From contig NZ_JAHBDQ010000035.1 of NCBI RefSeq assembly GCF_019956555.1, positions 1 to 35,177 on the forward strand: DNA of 35,177 bases, written 5' to 3'. Within the stretch, counting starts at the first letter, position 1. Each line of letters begins with the position of its first letter. The notes beneath the pieces were generated by a model that was not told where the DNA came from, did not search any database, and worked only from the letters and a program-made list of their open reading frames with translations. This document shows, piece after piece, positions 16,472 through 25,314 of this stretch. The translations under genes were made by a program, and so were the position numbers. Source of the stretch: Pseudomonas sp. A-RE-19 (GTDB taxonomy: Bacteria > Pseudomonadota > Gammaproteobacteria > Pseudomonadales > Pseudomonadaceae).

Positions 16472-17389
16472 ATGATCTCTGACCCCGGAACACCGACACT
16501 GGACCAACTGCGCGTGTTCCTGACGGTGGTGGAAGTCGGCAGTTTTGCAGCCGCAGCCAGAAAACTGCACCGGGCCACCTCCGTCATCAGCTACTCGATC
16601 GCCAACCTGGAAATGCAGCTCGGCGTGTCGCTGTTTGACCGCCAGACGACACGCAAACCCCAGCTCACCGATGCCGGCCGCACCGTGCTGACCGAAGCCA
16701 GAACCATCACCAATGGTATTCATGGATTGCGCGCCAAGGTCAAAGGCCTGCTTCAGGGGCTCGAAGCCGAGGTTCACGTCGTACTCGATGTGATGCTTCC
16801 CGCCGAACGTGTGGTGGACGCACTCAAATCCTTTCGCGAAGAATTCCCTACGGTTGCACTTCACCTACACATGGAAGCGCTCGGCGCCGTCACTGAGCTG
16901 GTGATCAACCGAGGTGCGATCGTCGGCGTGAGCGGGCCAATGAATGAGGGAATCAGCGGTATCGAAAGAATTGGCGTCGGCAGTGTCGAATTGATTCCGG
17001 TGGCAGCCCCGAATCATCCTCTGGCTTCAAGCGACTTGAATGTTCCCGGTGCCGGGCGAGAGTTCACTCAACTGGTGCTGTCCGATCGCTCGCTTCTGAC
17101 CAAGGACAAGGACTTCGCCGTCCTCAGTAACCGCACCTGGCGGCTTGCGGACTTGGGCGCAAAGCACATGCTGCTGCGTGAAGGCATTGGTTGGGGGAAC
17201 ATGCCAGCCCCGATGGTCCAGGAAGATCTGGATAGCGGCCGACTCGTGCGGCTGAACATACCGGAATACAAAAGCGGGATTTACTCCTTCGACGCCATCT
17301 ACCGCACGGATCTGCCACCGGGCCCCGCCGCGAGGTGGTTGATTGACCGCTTCGTTCAGCAAAGCTCGGCGCAGGACGCAACCGCTTGA
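16472..17389 (+). CDS. LysR-family transcriptional regulator
   Basis: The 305-residue protein has the N-terminal winged helix-turn-helix (LDQLRVFLTVVEVGSFAAAA, RATSVISYSIANLEMQLGVS, LFDRQ) and a C-terminal substrate-binding domain from about residue 90. ATG 16472 is preferred to a TTG at 16454 because AAAAGGA lies about ten bases before the ATG. It is transcribed away from the DoxX/oxidoreductase pair, the classical arrangement for a LysR activator and its target. The effector is not known; quinones or electrophiles are plausible given the targets. Confidence 0.92.
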   Translation: MISDPGTPTLDQLRVFLTVVEVGSFAAAARKLHRATSVISYSIANLEMQLGVSLFDRQTTRKPQLTDAGRTVLTEARTITNGIHGLRAKVKGLLQGLEAEVHVVLDVMLPAERVVDALKSFREEFPTVALHLHMEALGAVTELVINRGAIVGVSGPMNEGISGIERIGVGSVELIPVAAPNHPLASSDLNVPGAGREFTQLVLSDRSLLTKDKDFAVLSNRTWRLADLGAKHMLLREGIGWGNMPAPMVQEDLDSGRLVRLNIPEYKSGIYSFDAIYRTDLPPGPAARWLIDRFVQQSSAQDATA

Positions 17390-17525
17390 GCGTGGTACCT
17401 GTCGATTTTCTGGAACCTGGACATCGAAATTAATCGGGGTTTTCCAGACAGCGCGTGCTCTTGGCGCAGAGTGAGCGAGAACAATGCTTAACAGTTGCCG
17501 CTAAACACGCAGAACTGAGGGTCAT

Positions 17526-18431
17526 TCAATTGATGCATACGTCACTGTCAATTGCGAAAGCGTCTCTCAAATAATCAGTGAACGCCCGCACCCGGGCCGA
17601 TTGTCTGCGATCCGGTGGAGAAACCGCGTGAATGGGCAGTGACGACGGTATGTACCCCTCTAGTAACGCGACCGCCCGCCCCGCCTGCAGATCCTCACGA
17701 AACAACCATGAGGGAGACAGTGATAGGCCTAATCCACTCAGGACCATTTGTCGTATCGATTCGCTGTTGTTACTGCGTACATTGCCCTTGACCTGCACGC
17801 TGCTCCATTGGCCGCAGTGCTCGAAGCTCCAGCTGTCGAAGTGTTCCAGCTGATTGAAGACGAGGCAGTTGTGATCGCTCAGCGCATCAGGCGTCACAGG
17901 TACACCGTACTGTTCGAGATAAGTGGGGGCAGCGAACACCCGACGTCTCGTAAGGCCTATTTGTCTGGCGACCAAACTACTGTCCTTCAGTTGGCCAATT
18001 CGCACCGCGACATCGATACCCTCGCTAACCAGGTCGACATTCTCGTCGTTCAATTGCAAGTCGATGGATACGTCGGGGTTTTGCTGAAGAAAACCGTGCA
18101 GCCGCGGCGCGATTTGTATCCGTCCGAAACTGCCCGAAGACGCAATGCGCAGTGGACCGGCAACCCGCTCCTGGCCAGTCTGGAAACTGTGCTCGGCATT
18201 GTCCACGGCAGCAAGAATCTGTCGACAGTGCTCATAGTAGCGCTGGCCTTCATCAGTCAAACATAGCTGGCGCGTACTACGGGCAAACAGTCGGCCGCCT
18301 AGCCTTTTTTCCAGCGCGTCTATCTGCTTGCTGATCGTAGGCTGGCTGAGTCCGATCTCTCGGGCGACTGCGGAGAAGCTGCCTCGTTCCACCACCCGCA
18401 TAAAAATCGCCATCGCTTCTAATGTGTCCAT
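17526..18431 (-). CDS. LysR-family transcriptional regulator
   Basis: The 301-residue protein opens with the LysR HTH (MDTLEAMAIFMRVVERGSFS, GLSQPTISKQIDALEKRLGG, LFARSTRQLCLTDEG) and continues with a PBP2-type effector domain (GPLRIASSGSFGRIQIAPRL; SEGIDVAVRIGQLKDSSLVA). The sequence is of the CrgA/PA2220-like subgroup that often controls neighbouring oxidoreductases. It diverges from the MDR gene at 18561 with 129 bp between starts, which should contain both promoters (TATAGG-like -10 near 18466-18471). The two genes very likely form a regulator-target pair. Confidence 0.92.
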   Translation of the reverse strand: MDTLEAMAIFMRVVERGSFSAVAREIGLSQPTISKQIDALEKRLGGRLFARSTRQLCLTDEGQRYYEHCRQILAAVDNAEHSFQTGQERVAGPLRIASSGSFGRIQIAPRLHGFLQQNPDVSIDLQLNDENVDLVSEGIDVAVRIGQLKDSSLVARQIGLTRRRVFAAPTYLEQYGVPVTPDALSDHNCLVFNQLEHFDSWSFEHCGQWSSVQVKGNVRSNNSESIRQMVLSGLGLSLSPSWLFREDLQAGRAVALLEGYIPSSLPIHAVSPPDRRQSARVRAFTDYLRDAFAIDSDVCIN

Positions 18432-18560
18432 ATCTGCCTACTTAGCGGTCGTTTGGAATTAATACTATAGGCATTTGCCCTCTTATCAGAATTCATTGGC
18501 TGCGTGAAACTCTATCCATCGCCCCAACACGGGCTTGAATCATTTCACCAGGATCTATCC

Positions 18561-19556
18561 ATGAGCCAGAACACCATGCGCGCAGCCGTCGCTGTGCAAG
18601 CCGAAGCCGCTCTACAGCTTCAAAACGTGCCGCTGCCTGTCGTCGAAGCAGGACAAGTATTGGTGAAGATCATCGCAAGTTGCGTGAACCCGTTGGATAC
18701 GAAGATCAGCAGCGGTCAAGGAGGTCATGCCCGCCAACCTTTGCCTGCCATTCTGGGTATGGATCTGGCCGGTGTCATCGAAGCTATCGGCACGGACGTC
18801 ACTGCGTTCCAGATCGGAGACGAGGTTTACGGCATGGCAGGCGGGATTGGTGGCCAACAGGGTTCGCTGGCGGAATACATCGCCGTTGACGCCCAGTTGC
18901 TAGCGCGTAAGCCGCGTAACCTGAGCATGCGCGAAGCCGCTGCACTGCCGTTGATTTTCATTACTGCTTGGGAGGGACTGGTGGACCGAGCCCATGTTCG
19001 GGCTGGGCATCGGGTATTGGTGCAAGGCGGCGCAGGTGGCGTCGGGCATATTGCCGTACAGATCGCCAAGGCACGAGGGGCAGAAGTATTCGCTACCGGG
19101 AGTTCAAAAAGCCTCGAAATAATCAAGGGATTCGGTGCCACGGCCATTGATTACCGAACTCAGGTGCCGGCCGATTACCTTGAGCAATACACCGATGGAG
19201 AGGGTTTTGACATTGTGTATGACACCGTTGGCGGCGCGACACTGGACGAATCATTTGCAGTGTTGAGGGTATACACCGGCCACGTCGTCAGTTGCCTGGG
19301 TTGGGGAGAACACAAACTCGCTCCACTGTCGTTCCGTGGCGCTACCTATTCCGGTGTATTCACCCTGCTACCTTTAATTACCGGCAAAGGACGTAAGCAC
19401 CATGGCGAAATCCTCGCTGAAGCCACACGTATGGCTGAAGCTGGACAACTGCGGGTTCTGCTGGATGATCGGCGCTTTACGCTGGATAACGTGAATGACG
19501 CCTATGCAATCATTGCCGCAGGACAAGTAACGGGCAAGGTAGTGATAGACATCTAA
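18561..19556 (+). CDS. zinc-independent quinone/alcohol oxidoreductase, MDR superfamily
   Basis: The 331-residue protein has a GroES-like domain (MRAAVAVQAEAALQLQNVPL; SCVNPLDTKISSG; LGMDLAGVIEAIGTDV) and an NAD(P)-binding domain with VQGGAGGVGHIAVQIAKARG followed by IKGFGATAIDYRTQ. No zinc-ligand cysteine cluster is seen, so a quinone or enone reductase is more likely than a zinc alcohol dehydrogenase. ATG 18561 is chosen over a GTG at 18504 because CCAGGA precedes it and the extra 19 residues look non-native. It is divergent from the LysR gene at 17526-18431. Confidence 0.88.
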   Translation: MSQNTMRAAVAVQAEAALQLQNVPLPVVEAGQVLVKIIASCVNPLDTKISSGQGGHARQPLPAILGMDLAGVIEAIGTDVTAFQIGDEVYGMAGGIGGQQGSLAEYIAVDAQLLARKPRNLSMREAAALPLIFITAWEGLVDRAHVRAGHRVLVQGGAGGVGHIAVQIAKARGAEVFATGSSKSLEIIKGFGATAIDYRTQVPADYLEQYTDGEGFDIVYDTVGGATLDESFAVLRVYTGHVVSCLGWGEHKLAPLSFRGATYSGVFTLLPLITGKGRKHHGEILAEATRMAEAGQLRVLLDDRRFTLDNVNDAYAIIAAGQVTGKVVIDI

Positions 19557-19801
19557 CCGACTCACTCAAAGAGATAACGCGGGATCAAAATCAAATTGCC
19601 TGCCCCCTCGCCAGCCACCTTGCAGCTGAGATGAGTCACGACACCGAATGGGCTCGATACCGCAGCTGCCGCCGGGTGGTGTGGCAAGTTTTGAGCACTG
19701 ACTTACACTGCGATACACCCAATGCGAACGAATGACTGTTCAACGGATGGATAGATCCCACGGCAATCCGGGCATCACGCAATGATCTGGGTGAAGCCAA
19801 C

Positions 19802-20461
19802 ATGAAAACGGTCACGGCCCTTTTCACCTGTCTGCTCGCTGCCAGCGTGTGCGCGGCGACGAGCACCTGTGCAATCGCTGCGTCCCCTCCGCGAATCTTC
19901 GAGACCAGCTTCGACTGCACCACGACAAGAGTATCCATCGAAAAGCTTATCTGTCGCGATCCGCAACTGGCGCAGATGGATCTCGAACTGATGCGTCTTT
20001 ATCGCCTGGCGCTCACGGATGAACATTCAGTACCGCGTCCAGACAAAATCGTGATCGACCAGCAGTTCTGGATCGAGGCACGCAATCAGTGTGCCTCCGA
20101 GCCTGCGCCCAAGGCATGCACGATCCGAAGTTATGCCGAGCGCGCGCACCAGCTGCGCCAAGGCTCGGCAATTGTGAGAACCAAGGATCCAGACAGACTC
20201 ACCGAGGGCCCTCTGGCTTTTCGTTGTACAGGGTTAAACGCGCTGATTAGCGCCACCTTCTTTCTCACGCAGCCTGGTGTCGTGTACCTGAAATGGGCGA
20301 ATACCTCGATCACCCTGAGCCAGACGCAGAGTGATTCGGGAACCCAATACACTGGCAAGGATTACCGAGGGAACTACCGCTTCTGGCAAAACGGCGACGT
20401 GACCCTTTTCCAGAAGCCGGGCTCAGGGGAAATGAGTTGTACCGCCGAGCCGGTCGGCTGA
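19802..20461 (+). CDS. periplasmic LprI-like / MliC-like lysozyme inhibitor protein
   Basis: The 219-residue protein starts with a signal peptide (MKTVTALFTCLLAASVCAAT, cleavage near AIA-A). Residues about 33-120 are an LprI/DUF1311-type domain with paired cysteines (FDCTTTRVSIEKLICRDPQL; ARNQCAS; KACTIRSYAERAHQL). Residues about 135-219 look like the MliC/PliC C-type-lysozyme inhibitor fold: FRCTG, VVYLKWANTSITLSQTQSDS, SGTQY and YRFWQNGDVTLFQ, with a C-terminal Cys (MSCTAEP). Both domains are known lysozyme-inhibitor folds, so defence of peptidoglycan against host or competitor lysozyme is the likely job. No lipobox is obvious. It appears monocistronic. Confidence 0.85.
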   Translation: MKTVTALFTCLLAASVCAATSTCAIAASPPRIFETSFDCTTTRVSIEKLICRDPQLAQMDLELMRLYRLALTDEHSVPRPDKIVIDQQFWIEARNQCASEPAPKACTIRSYAERAHQLRQGSAIVRTKDPDRLTEGPLAFRCTGLNALISATFFLTQPGVVYLKWANTSITLSQTQSDSGTQYTGKDYRGNYRFWQNGDVTLFQKPGSGEMSCTAEPVG

Positions 20462-20528
20462 GTTCTCTGGCGTATTGTCGGGAGTGATCTGATGCCTGTG
20501 ATGAAGAGGATCGTGCGGCCAGGCACGC

Positions 20529-22076
20529 TCAACTTAATTCACCGGCCAGGCAACGTTCCTCCTCTGATTCCTCCAACCCGATAAATCGCCGCACTCGTTG
20601 GGCTCCAGGCTCTTCGCGGATCGCCTGAGGCGAGGCATCCAGCTGCACGTTGCCGTTTTCCATGAAGATCACCCGGTCAGAGATCGACAGGGCAAAGGCC
20701 ATTTCGTGAGTGACAATCAGCAGGGTCATACCTTCGCGGGCCAGGTTGGCGATTACTGCAAGTACCTCGCCGACCAGCTCTGGATCCAGCGCCGAGGTGG
20801 GTTCGTCGAACAGCAGGATGTCCGGGTCCATGGCCATGGCCCGGGCAATCGCCACCCGTTGTTGCTGGCCACCGGACAGCTGATGTGGATATTTGTAGAC
20901 GTGTGCCAACAGGCCGACCTTATCGAGTAGCTGACAGGCGCGTTGTTCACTCAGTGCGCGGCTGCCGCCGTGATAACGCGGTGCGAGGCTGATGTTGTCC
21001 AGCAGCGTCAGGTGCGGGAACAGGTTGAAATTCTGGAACACCATGCCGATGCGCCGGACACCCTGACGCACCCGACGGCCATTCGGTTTGTCCCCGGCAT
21101 TGATGAAATCTTCCCCGAACAACAAGATTTCGCCCTGATCGATGTGCTCCAGACCATTGATGGTACGGATCAGCGAAGTCTTGCCGGAGCCCGATGGACC
21201 GATGATGGAAATCACCTGGCCACTTTGCACCTTCAGGTCGATGCCCTTGAGCACATGATGATCGCTATAGCGTTTGTGCACGCCCTGCAGTTGCAAGGCT
21301 GGAGCGGCACCTTTGGTCGGGCCACTGACCTTGCCCGGGGCTACCGGTGCCAATCGGTCACGCAACGCCTTTACCGAAGCGCTCTCCAGGGTTTGCGGGG
21401 TACGCAGGTTCAGATCCAGGTAGCGTTCCAGGCGTTGAAGAGCGAAGCCGAAAACAGTGACGATCAACACGTAGTACACGCCCACGGCCGCCAGGGTTTC
21501 CATCACCAGGAAGTTCTGGGCGTACAGCCGCTGGCCGACGGTCAGCAACTCGGTCAGAGAGATCACCGAAATCAACGAGGTCAGTTTGACCACCGTGATG
21601 TATTCGTTGATCAACGTCGGCAACGAGATGCGAAACGCCTGGGGAATGACGATCAGCCGTTGCAGGCCTAACAGGCCAATGCCCAGGGCGCGCCCGGCTT
21701 CCTTCTGGCCTTTGGCGACCGAGATCAATCCACCACGATGGATTTCGGCCATGTAGGCGGCTTCTGTGACCACCAGCGCCAACAAACCCGAATAGAACGG
21801 CACCGACAACACCGGCCCGGCATTGGGCAGCATTTGCGGCAAGTTGTAGACGAAAACCACCAGGACCAACAACGGAATGCTGCGAAAGAACCAGATGTAG
21901 AGTGACGCGGGGATTCGCAGCAAGGGCGAGCCGGACAACTTGGCCGACGCCAGGACGAAACCCAGCAGCATCCCCAGGAACCAGGCCAGAAAGCTGAGCT
22001 CGATGACGGTCAGGCTCGCCGTCCAGAAGTCAGCCATGGAGAACAGCGAAAAAAAGTAAGCCCAATCGAATTGCAT
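20529..22076 (-). CDS. polar amino acid ABC transporter, fused permease and ATPase
   Basis: The 515-residue protein joins two usually separate subunits. Residues 1-225 are a HisM/GlnP-type permease with about five membrane segments and the EAA loop (EAGRALGIGLLGLQRLIVIP, 126-145). A 30-residue linker follows. Residues 260-515 are a GlnQ-type ATPase: Walker A GPSGSGKT 293-300, signature LSGGQ 400-404, Walker B ILLFDEP 420-426. ATG 22076 with GAGGT upstream is preferred to the TTG at 22091. It is the last gene of the operon that begins with the isomerase at 24849 and follows the binding-protein gene. Fused amino-acid importers of this kind occur in Pseudomonas and Burkholderia; the ligand is not evident. 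Confidence 0.92.
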   Translation of the reverse strand: MQFDWAYFFSLFSMADFWTASLTVIELSFLAWFLGMLLGFVLASAKLSGSPLLRIPASLYIWFFRSIPLLVLVVFVYNLPQMLPNAGPVLSVPFYSGLLALVVTEAAYMAEIHRGGLISVAKGQKEAGRALGIGLLGLQRLIVIPQAFRISLPTLINEYITVVKLTSLISVISLTELLTVGQRLYAQNFLVMETLAAVGVYYVLIVTVFGFALQRLERYLDLNLRTPQTLESASVKALRDRLAPVAPGKVSGPTKGAAPALQLQGVHKRYSDHHVLKGIDLKVQSGQVISIIGPSGSGKTSLIRTINGLEHIDQGEILLFGEDFINAGDKPNGRRVRQGVRRIGMVFQNFNLFPHLTLLDNISLAPRYHGGSRALSEQRACQLLDKVGLLAHVYKYPHQLSGGQQQRVAIARAMAMDPDILLFDEPTSALDPELVGEVLAVIANLAREGMTLLIVTHEMAFALSISDRVIFMENGNVQLDASPQAIREEPGAQRVRRFIGLEESEEERCLAGELS

Positions 22077-22089
22077 AGACACCTCGCGC

Positions 22090-22119
22090 AAACCGCGCCC
22101 TCGATTGAGGGCGCGGTTT
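22090..22119 (-). promoter_or_regulatory. intercistronic hairpin between binding-protein and transporter genes
   Basis: AAACCGCGCCCTC (22090-22102) and GAGGGCGCGGTTT (22107-22119) form a perfect 13-bp stem with a 4-nt loop, right after the binding-protein stop. Only three T residues follow on the minus strand, so it is more likely a partial terminator or mRNA-end stabiliser that gives more binding protein than transporter. Confidence 0.75.
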
Positions 22120-22125
22120 CAGGCA

Positions 22126-22923
22126 TTACTCGGAGACCGGTTCCAGGTCGTACTTCTTGAGAATCGCGGCATACTCACCGCTGGCTTTGCTCTCGGCCAG
22201 CGCTTTGGCCAGCGCCTGGTACGTCGCGTCGGCATCTTTCTTGACGTAGATGCCCAAGGTTTGCGGGTAAACCAGCTTCTGCGAACTGACGATCACCCGA
22301 CCATTGGTACGCTCGGCGATCATGTGCGCGGCACCGGCAATTTCCACCTGGGCCTGGATGTTCTTCGACAGCAGCGCCTGCGTTACTTCGGGCGCCGAGG
22401 GGTATTCACTGACGGTGATGGCGCCCTTGTTGTTCGGTACGCAGTAGTCGGCGGACAACTGACGGAAACTGCCGACCCAGGTGGTGCCCTGCTCCAGTCC
22501 GACCTTCAGGCCGCAAAGATCTTCAGGAACCTGCGGGTTCAACTCACTGCCCTTGGGCACCATGATCGCAGCGCCGGTTTTGGCGTAGCCGATAGTGCGG
22601 GCCTGGGCCTGACGCTCGGGGGTGATGTACATGCCGGAAATGATCGCGTCGTAATGCCCGGCATTGAGGCCGTTGATCAGATTGGGGAACTTGGTATCGA
22701 CAAAGCTGGCCTTGATGCCCATTGCCTTGGCCAGGGCGTGAGCCAGCTCAGGGTCGGAACCGACCACATTCTTGTTGGCGTCGTAGGACTCGAACGGCGG
22801 GTAGGTGATTTCCATACCGACCTTCAGCACACCGGGGGTAGCGGTACTGGCGAAGGCGGTGCTGGCGCAGAACAGGCCAGCGGCGAGCAGGGTCAGTCGG
22901 GTAGAGACGCAGAGGGATTTCAT
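22126..22923 (-). CDS. polar amino acid ABC transporter, periplasmic binding protein
   Basis: The 265-residue protein has a signal peptide (MKSLCVSTRLTLLAAGLFCA, cleavage after AFA) and the family-3 solute-binding fold (GVLKVGMEITYPPFESYDAN; FPNLINGLNAGHYDAIISGM; ERQAQARTIGYAKTGAAIMV; LGIYVKKDADATYQALAKAL). The start at 22923 has GGAG at proper distance; an ATG at 22938 lacks one. It delivers an amino acid or a related small polar compound to the fused importer encoded next. The two cysteines near residues 137 and 161 are usual in some homologues. Confidence 0.92.
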   Translation of the reverse strand: MKSLCVSTRLTLLAAGLFCASTAFASTATPGVLKVGMEITYPPFESYDANKNVVGSDPELAHALAKAMGIKASFVDTKFPNLINGLNAGHYDAIISGMYITPERQAQARTIGYAKTGAAIMVPKGSELNPQVPEDLCGLKVGLEQGTTWVGSFRQLSADYCVPNNKGAITVSEYPSAPEVTQALLSKNIQAQVEIAGAAHMIAERTNGRVIVSSQKLVYPQTLGIYVKKDADATYQALAKALAESKASGEYAAILKKYDLEPVSE

Positions 22924-22949
22924 CAGGGTATGCTCCATTGGTTGTTTTT

Positions 22950-23999
22950 TTAGGAATGAGTGGTGGTGTTCTTCAGGCGACCAAAGCTCGATGGCTTTCG
23001 AGCCCGGGACGGCAGCTCAAGCTCGCCGTTCTCGACGCGTTTGCGCAGGTATTGGTAGGTCTGCAGGGCTTGGCCCCACATGTGTTCGCCAATCGCCAGC
23101 GCCTCGTAGTCCCGAGTGTCATCGGCGAATGCCGGCAGCGGTTTGATCAGCGTGTGGTAGTCGCAGGCGTAAAACAGCGGGAAGCTATAACGCTCCTGAG
23201 CCACCTTGCGCACCCGGTGGGCAGTGGCCACAAAGGTCCCGGCGGTCATGACTTCCAGCATGTCGCCGATGTTCACCACGAACGCATCGGGCATTGGCGG
23301 TGCATCGATCCATTGATTCTGATCGTTAAGCACCTCCAACCCCGGCTGATCGGCGTGCAGGATGGTGAAGCACTCGTAGTCGGTATGCGCGCCGATGCCC
23401 GGGGCATCCACGGCTTCGGCGTCGAAGGGGTAATGGATCAGCCGCAGCTTGGAGGGCGGGCGAGTCACCAGCGCATCGAAGTAGCGCTCCTCCAGGCCCA
23501 GGGCCAGCGCGAAACCATCGAACAAGCGTCGGCCGAGTGCAAATACCGCCTGATAGTAGTGTTGTACCGCCGCCTGAAAACCCGGAACGTCGGGCCAGTG
23601 ATTCGGCCCCAGCAGCGGCGTACGACTCAGGAATAGCGGGTCATCCACCGGCACTTCGAAGCCAATGTCGAAGGCCTCTTTATGGTCCGGCTTGCCCTTG
23701 GAATAGACCTCCTCTCCTTCCGGCACGAAGCCCTTGTGGCTTTCCGAGGCACCGATGTAGTGACGCATCTTGGTGTCCAGGGGCTGTGCGAAATAATCCC
23801 TGGCCGCCTGGCGCAACCCTTCGATCAGCGCCGGATCGATGCCGTGCCCGGTGATGTACAGGAAGCCCACGTCACTGGCGGCACGCCCCAGCTGTTCGGC
23901 CACGGCCAGACGATGCTCCAGTTCGATACTGAACAGCCCGGCAATATTCACCACCGGGATGCTGCTGAAGTTGGCCTGGGGTGGCGAGGCATTATTCAT
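22950..23999 (-). CDS. 2-oxoglutarate/Fe(II)-dependent oxygenase, isopenicillin N synthase family
   Basis: The 349-residue protein contains the N-terminal DIOX_N region (SIPVVNIAGLFS; VGFLYITGHGID) and the Fe(II) facial triad HTD (H205, D207) plus H261, with the 2-oxoglutarate-binding RYS (R270-S272). Members hydroxylate, desaturate or cyclise small substrates; in bacteria many act on amino acids or purine-like compounds. ATG 23999 with AAGGAG upstream is preferred to GTG 24014. Its start overlaps the isomerase stop by 8 bp, showing coupling, and the transporter genes follow. The context suggests it oxidises the compound the transporter imports; the substrate is not determinable here. Confidence 0.9.
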   Translation of the reverse strand: MNNASPPQANFSSIPVVNIAGLFSIELEHRLAVAEQLGRAASDVGFLYITGHGIDPALIEGLRQAARDYFAQPLDTKMRHYIGASESHKGFVPEGEEVYSKGKPDHKEAFDIGFEVPVDDPLFLSRTPLLGPNHWPDVPGFQAAVQHYYQAVFALGRRLFDGFALALGLEERYFDALVTRPPSKLRLIHYPFDAEAVDAPGIGAHTDYECFTILHADQPGLEVLNDQNQWIDAPPMPDAFVVNIGDMLEVMTAGTFVATAHRVRKVAQERYSFPLFYACDYHTLIKPLPAFADDTRDYEALAIGEHMWGQALQTYQYLRKRVENGELELPSRARKPSSFGRLKNTTTHS

Positions 24000-24849
24000 G
24001 GTGAGCTCCTTCACGGGTGAAACGGTCGAAGTGTTCGCGCTCGGTTCGCGCCATCCATTGGTTCAAGGACCAGAGATCAGCCACCGGCATGTTGGTGAAT
24101 GGCAAGTGATGCAGATAACCATCGGCGCCGAACTCCGGCGTCAACGTGCTGACCGCGTAGCCGCGCTGAAGCTGAGAAGTCCAGATGGCTTCCCAGTGGC
24201 GCTGGTGAAAGGCGAGCTCTCGGGCATATTCCGGGGCGGCGGGATGAGGGACTTGCGGGCCTTGGTCATAGCCGACCCGAGCCTGAATGTGATGCACACG
24301 TTCGACGAAGGACGAAAGATCGTCGGCCGGGTCGTCCAGCAATCGCTCACAGCACACCACCCAATGGCTGATGTCACTGGTGAAACGCATTTCAGGCAGT
24401 TGGCGAATCAGCTCCAGGGTCACCCATGGGCTGTATAAGGAACGGGCGCGGTGAGTCTCGAAACTGCAGGACACTCCATGCTTGGCGGCCAATTCCATCG
24501 CCTGGGCAAAGAACTCGACCTGCAACGCCAGAGGCCAGCGATCATTGCCCGCTAGCACATTGACAAAACGAGGGGTCAGCTCCGTGGCCATGCCCAGCTT
24601 GCGATCGATGTCGACCAAGTGCTGGGCGGGCGTGGCGCCCTGATCGGGCAATACATCGTAAGCACTGAACAAGGTGCAGATGTAGGGAACCTGATTGCTG
24701 CACAAGAAAGCGTTGAATTCGCCACGCTCAGCGGCCTGCAATGGCAGGCGCGCTTCGATGCCATCGAAGCCGGCGGCGAGCAATTCATCCAGGGCTTGCG
24801 CCTTACTGGCACCATAGCCCCACAGGGTGCGGAAAATTTCTAACTTCAT
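23992..24849 (-). CDS. sugar phosphate isomerase/epimerase-like TIM barrel protein
   Basis: The 285-residue protein has the AP-endonuclease-2/xylose-isomerase-like TIM barrel pattern: N-terminal MKLEIFRTLWGYG, LLAAGFDGIEARLP, then metal-ligand type motifs CSFETHRARSLYSP (Glu and His), FTSDISHWVVCCE (Asp, His), VHHIQARVGYDQGPQVPHP (His) and STLTPEFGADGYL (Glu). These match divalent-metal isomerases or epimerases such as the IolE/hydroxypyruvate-isomerase relatives. It is the first gene of a four-gene minus-strand operon with an oxygenase and an amino-acid importer. The specific reaction is unknown. Confidence 0.85.
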   Translation of the reverse strand: MKLEIFRTLWGYGASKAQALDELLAAGFDGIEARLPLQAAERGEFNAFLCSNQVPYICTLFSAYDVLPDQGATPAQHLVDIDRKLGMATELTPRFVNVLAGNDRWPLALQVEFFAQAMELAAKHGVSCSFETHRARSLYSPWVTLELIRQLPEMRFTSDISHWVVCCERLLDDPADDLSSFVERVHHIQARVGYDQGPQVPHPAAPEYARELAFHQRHWEAIWTSQLQRGYAVSTLTPEFGADGYLHHLPFTNMPVADLWSLNQWMARTEREHFDRFTREGAHHE

Positions 24850-25006
24850 GCATTCCTCTCGGCTGCGTCGAAGCCATCAGCTAGTGGGCTGCTGGCGTTA
24901 CTGGGCAGTCGAAAGGGTGTACGGCGGGCTGCTGCTCTGATGGCTGCGGTCCCGTGACAAATCCTAAGGTGCTGGCGGCAAATAATTGAATAGGCTGTAG
25001 CAAATA

Positions 25007-25032
25007 GTTAGTTCAGAAATTCATGAACTAAC
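25007..25032. promoter_or_regulatory. 9-bp dyad, candidate operator for the isomerase operon
   Basis: GTTAGTTCA (25007-25015) and TGAACTAAC (25024-25032) are perfect complements with an 8-nt spacer. It lies about 160 bp upstream of the isomerase start. The symmetry suits a dimeric regulator; no dedicated regulator gene other than the TetR gene lies nearby. Confidence 0.55.
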
Positions 25033-25244
25033 GACGGCGTCAGCTGGGTGGATGGTGAGAACGGAGCTGGTCAATGTGGAACAGATCCTGAATTCTCTAC
25101 AAGCGATCCTGAGTGTCTTCATGAGCACTCCCCTTGCGTCAGCACAGGCCAGAGCGCGGCAGCTTTCCCTTGGGCAGACGGTCAATGTTCGAGGTAAGTC
25201 ATGGGGTGTTACGTCTCACCACCATGAAAACACAGAGTGGCCCC

Positions 25245-25285
25245 ATTCGCATCCTGCCCGAGGTCTGAGCCTCGGACATGCGAAT
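25245..25285. terminator. two-tier hairpin downstream of the TetR gene
   Basis: An outer pair ATTCGCAT/ATGCGAAT (25245-25252, 25278-25285) encloses an inner pair CCGAGG/CCTCGG (25258-25263, 25270-25275). It lies 30-70 bp after the TetR stop. No T run follows on either strand, so a factor-dependent end or a protein site are both possible. Confidence 0.4.
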
Positions 25286-25314
25286 ACCGTATGCATCACA
25301 AGGATGGCAGCGTT

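Larger units (their letters stand above)
24850..25314. other. intergenic region upstream of the isomerase-oxygenase-transporter operon
   Basis: No gene is supported. It should hold the operon promoter near the left side, and contains two dyads listed separately (25007-25032 and 25245-25285). A long plus-strand frame starting at 25052 runs into the TetR gene on the opposite strand and has no motif or ribosome binding site. Confidence 0.45.
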
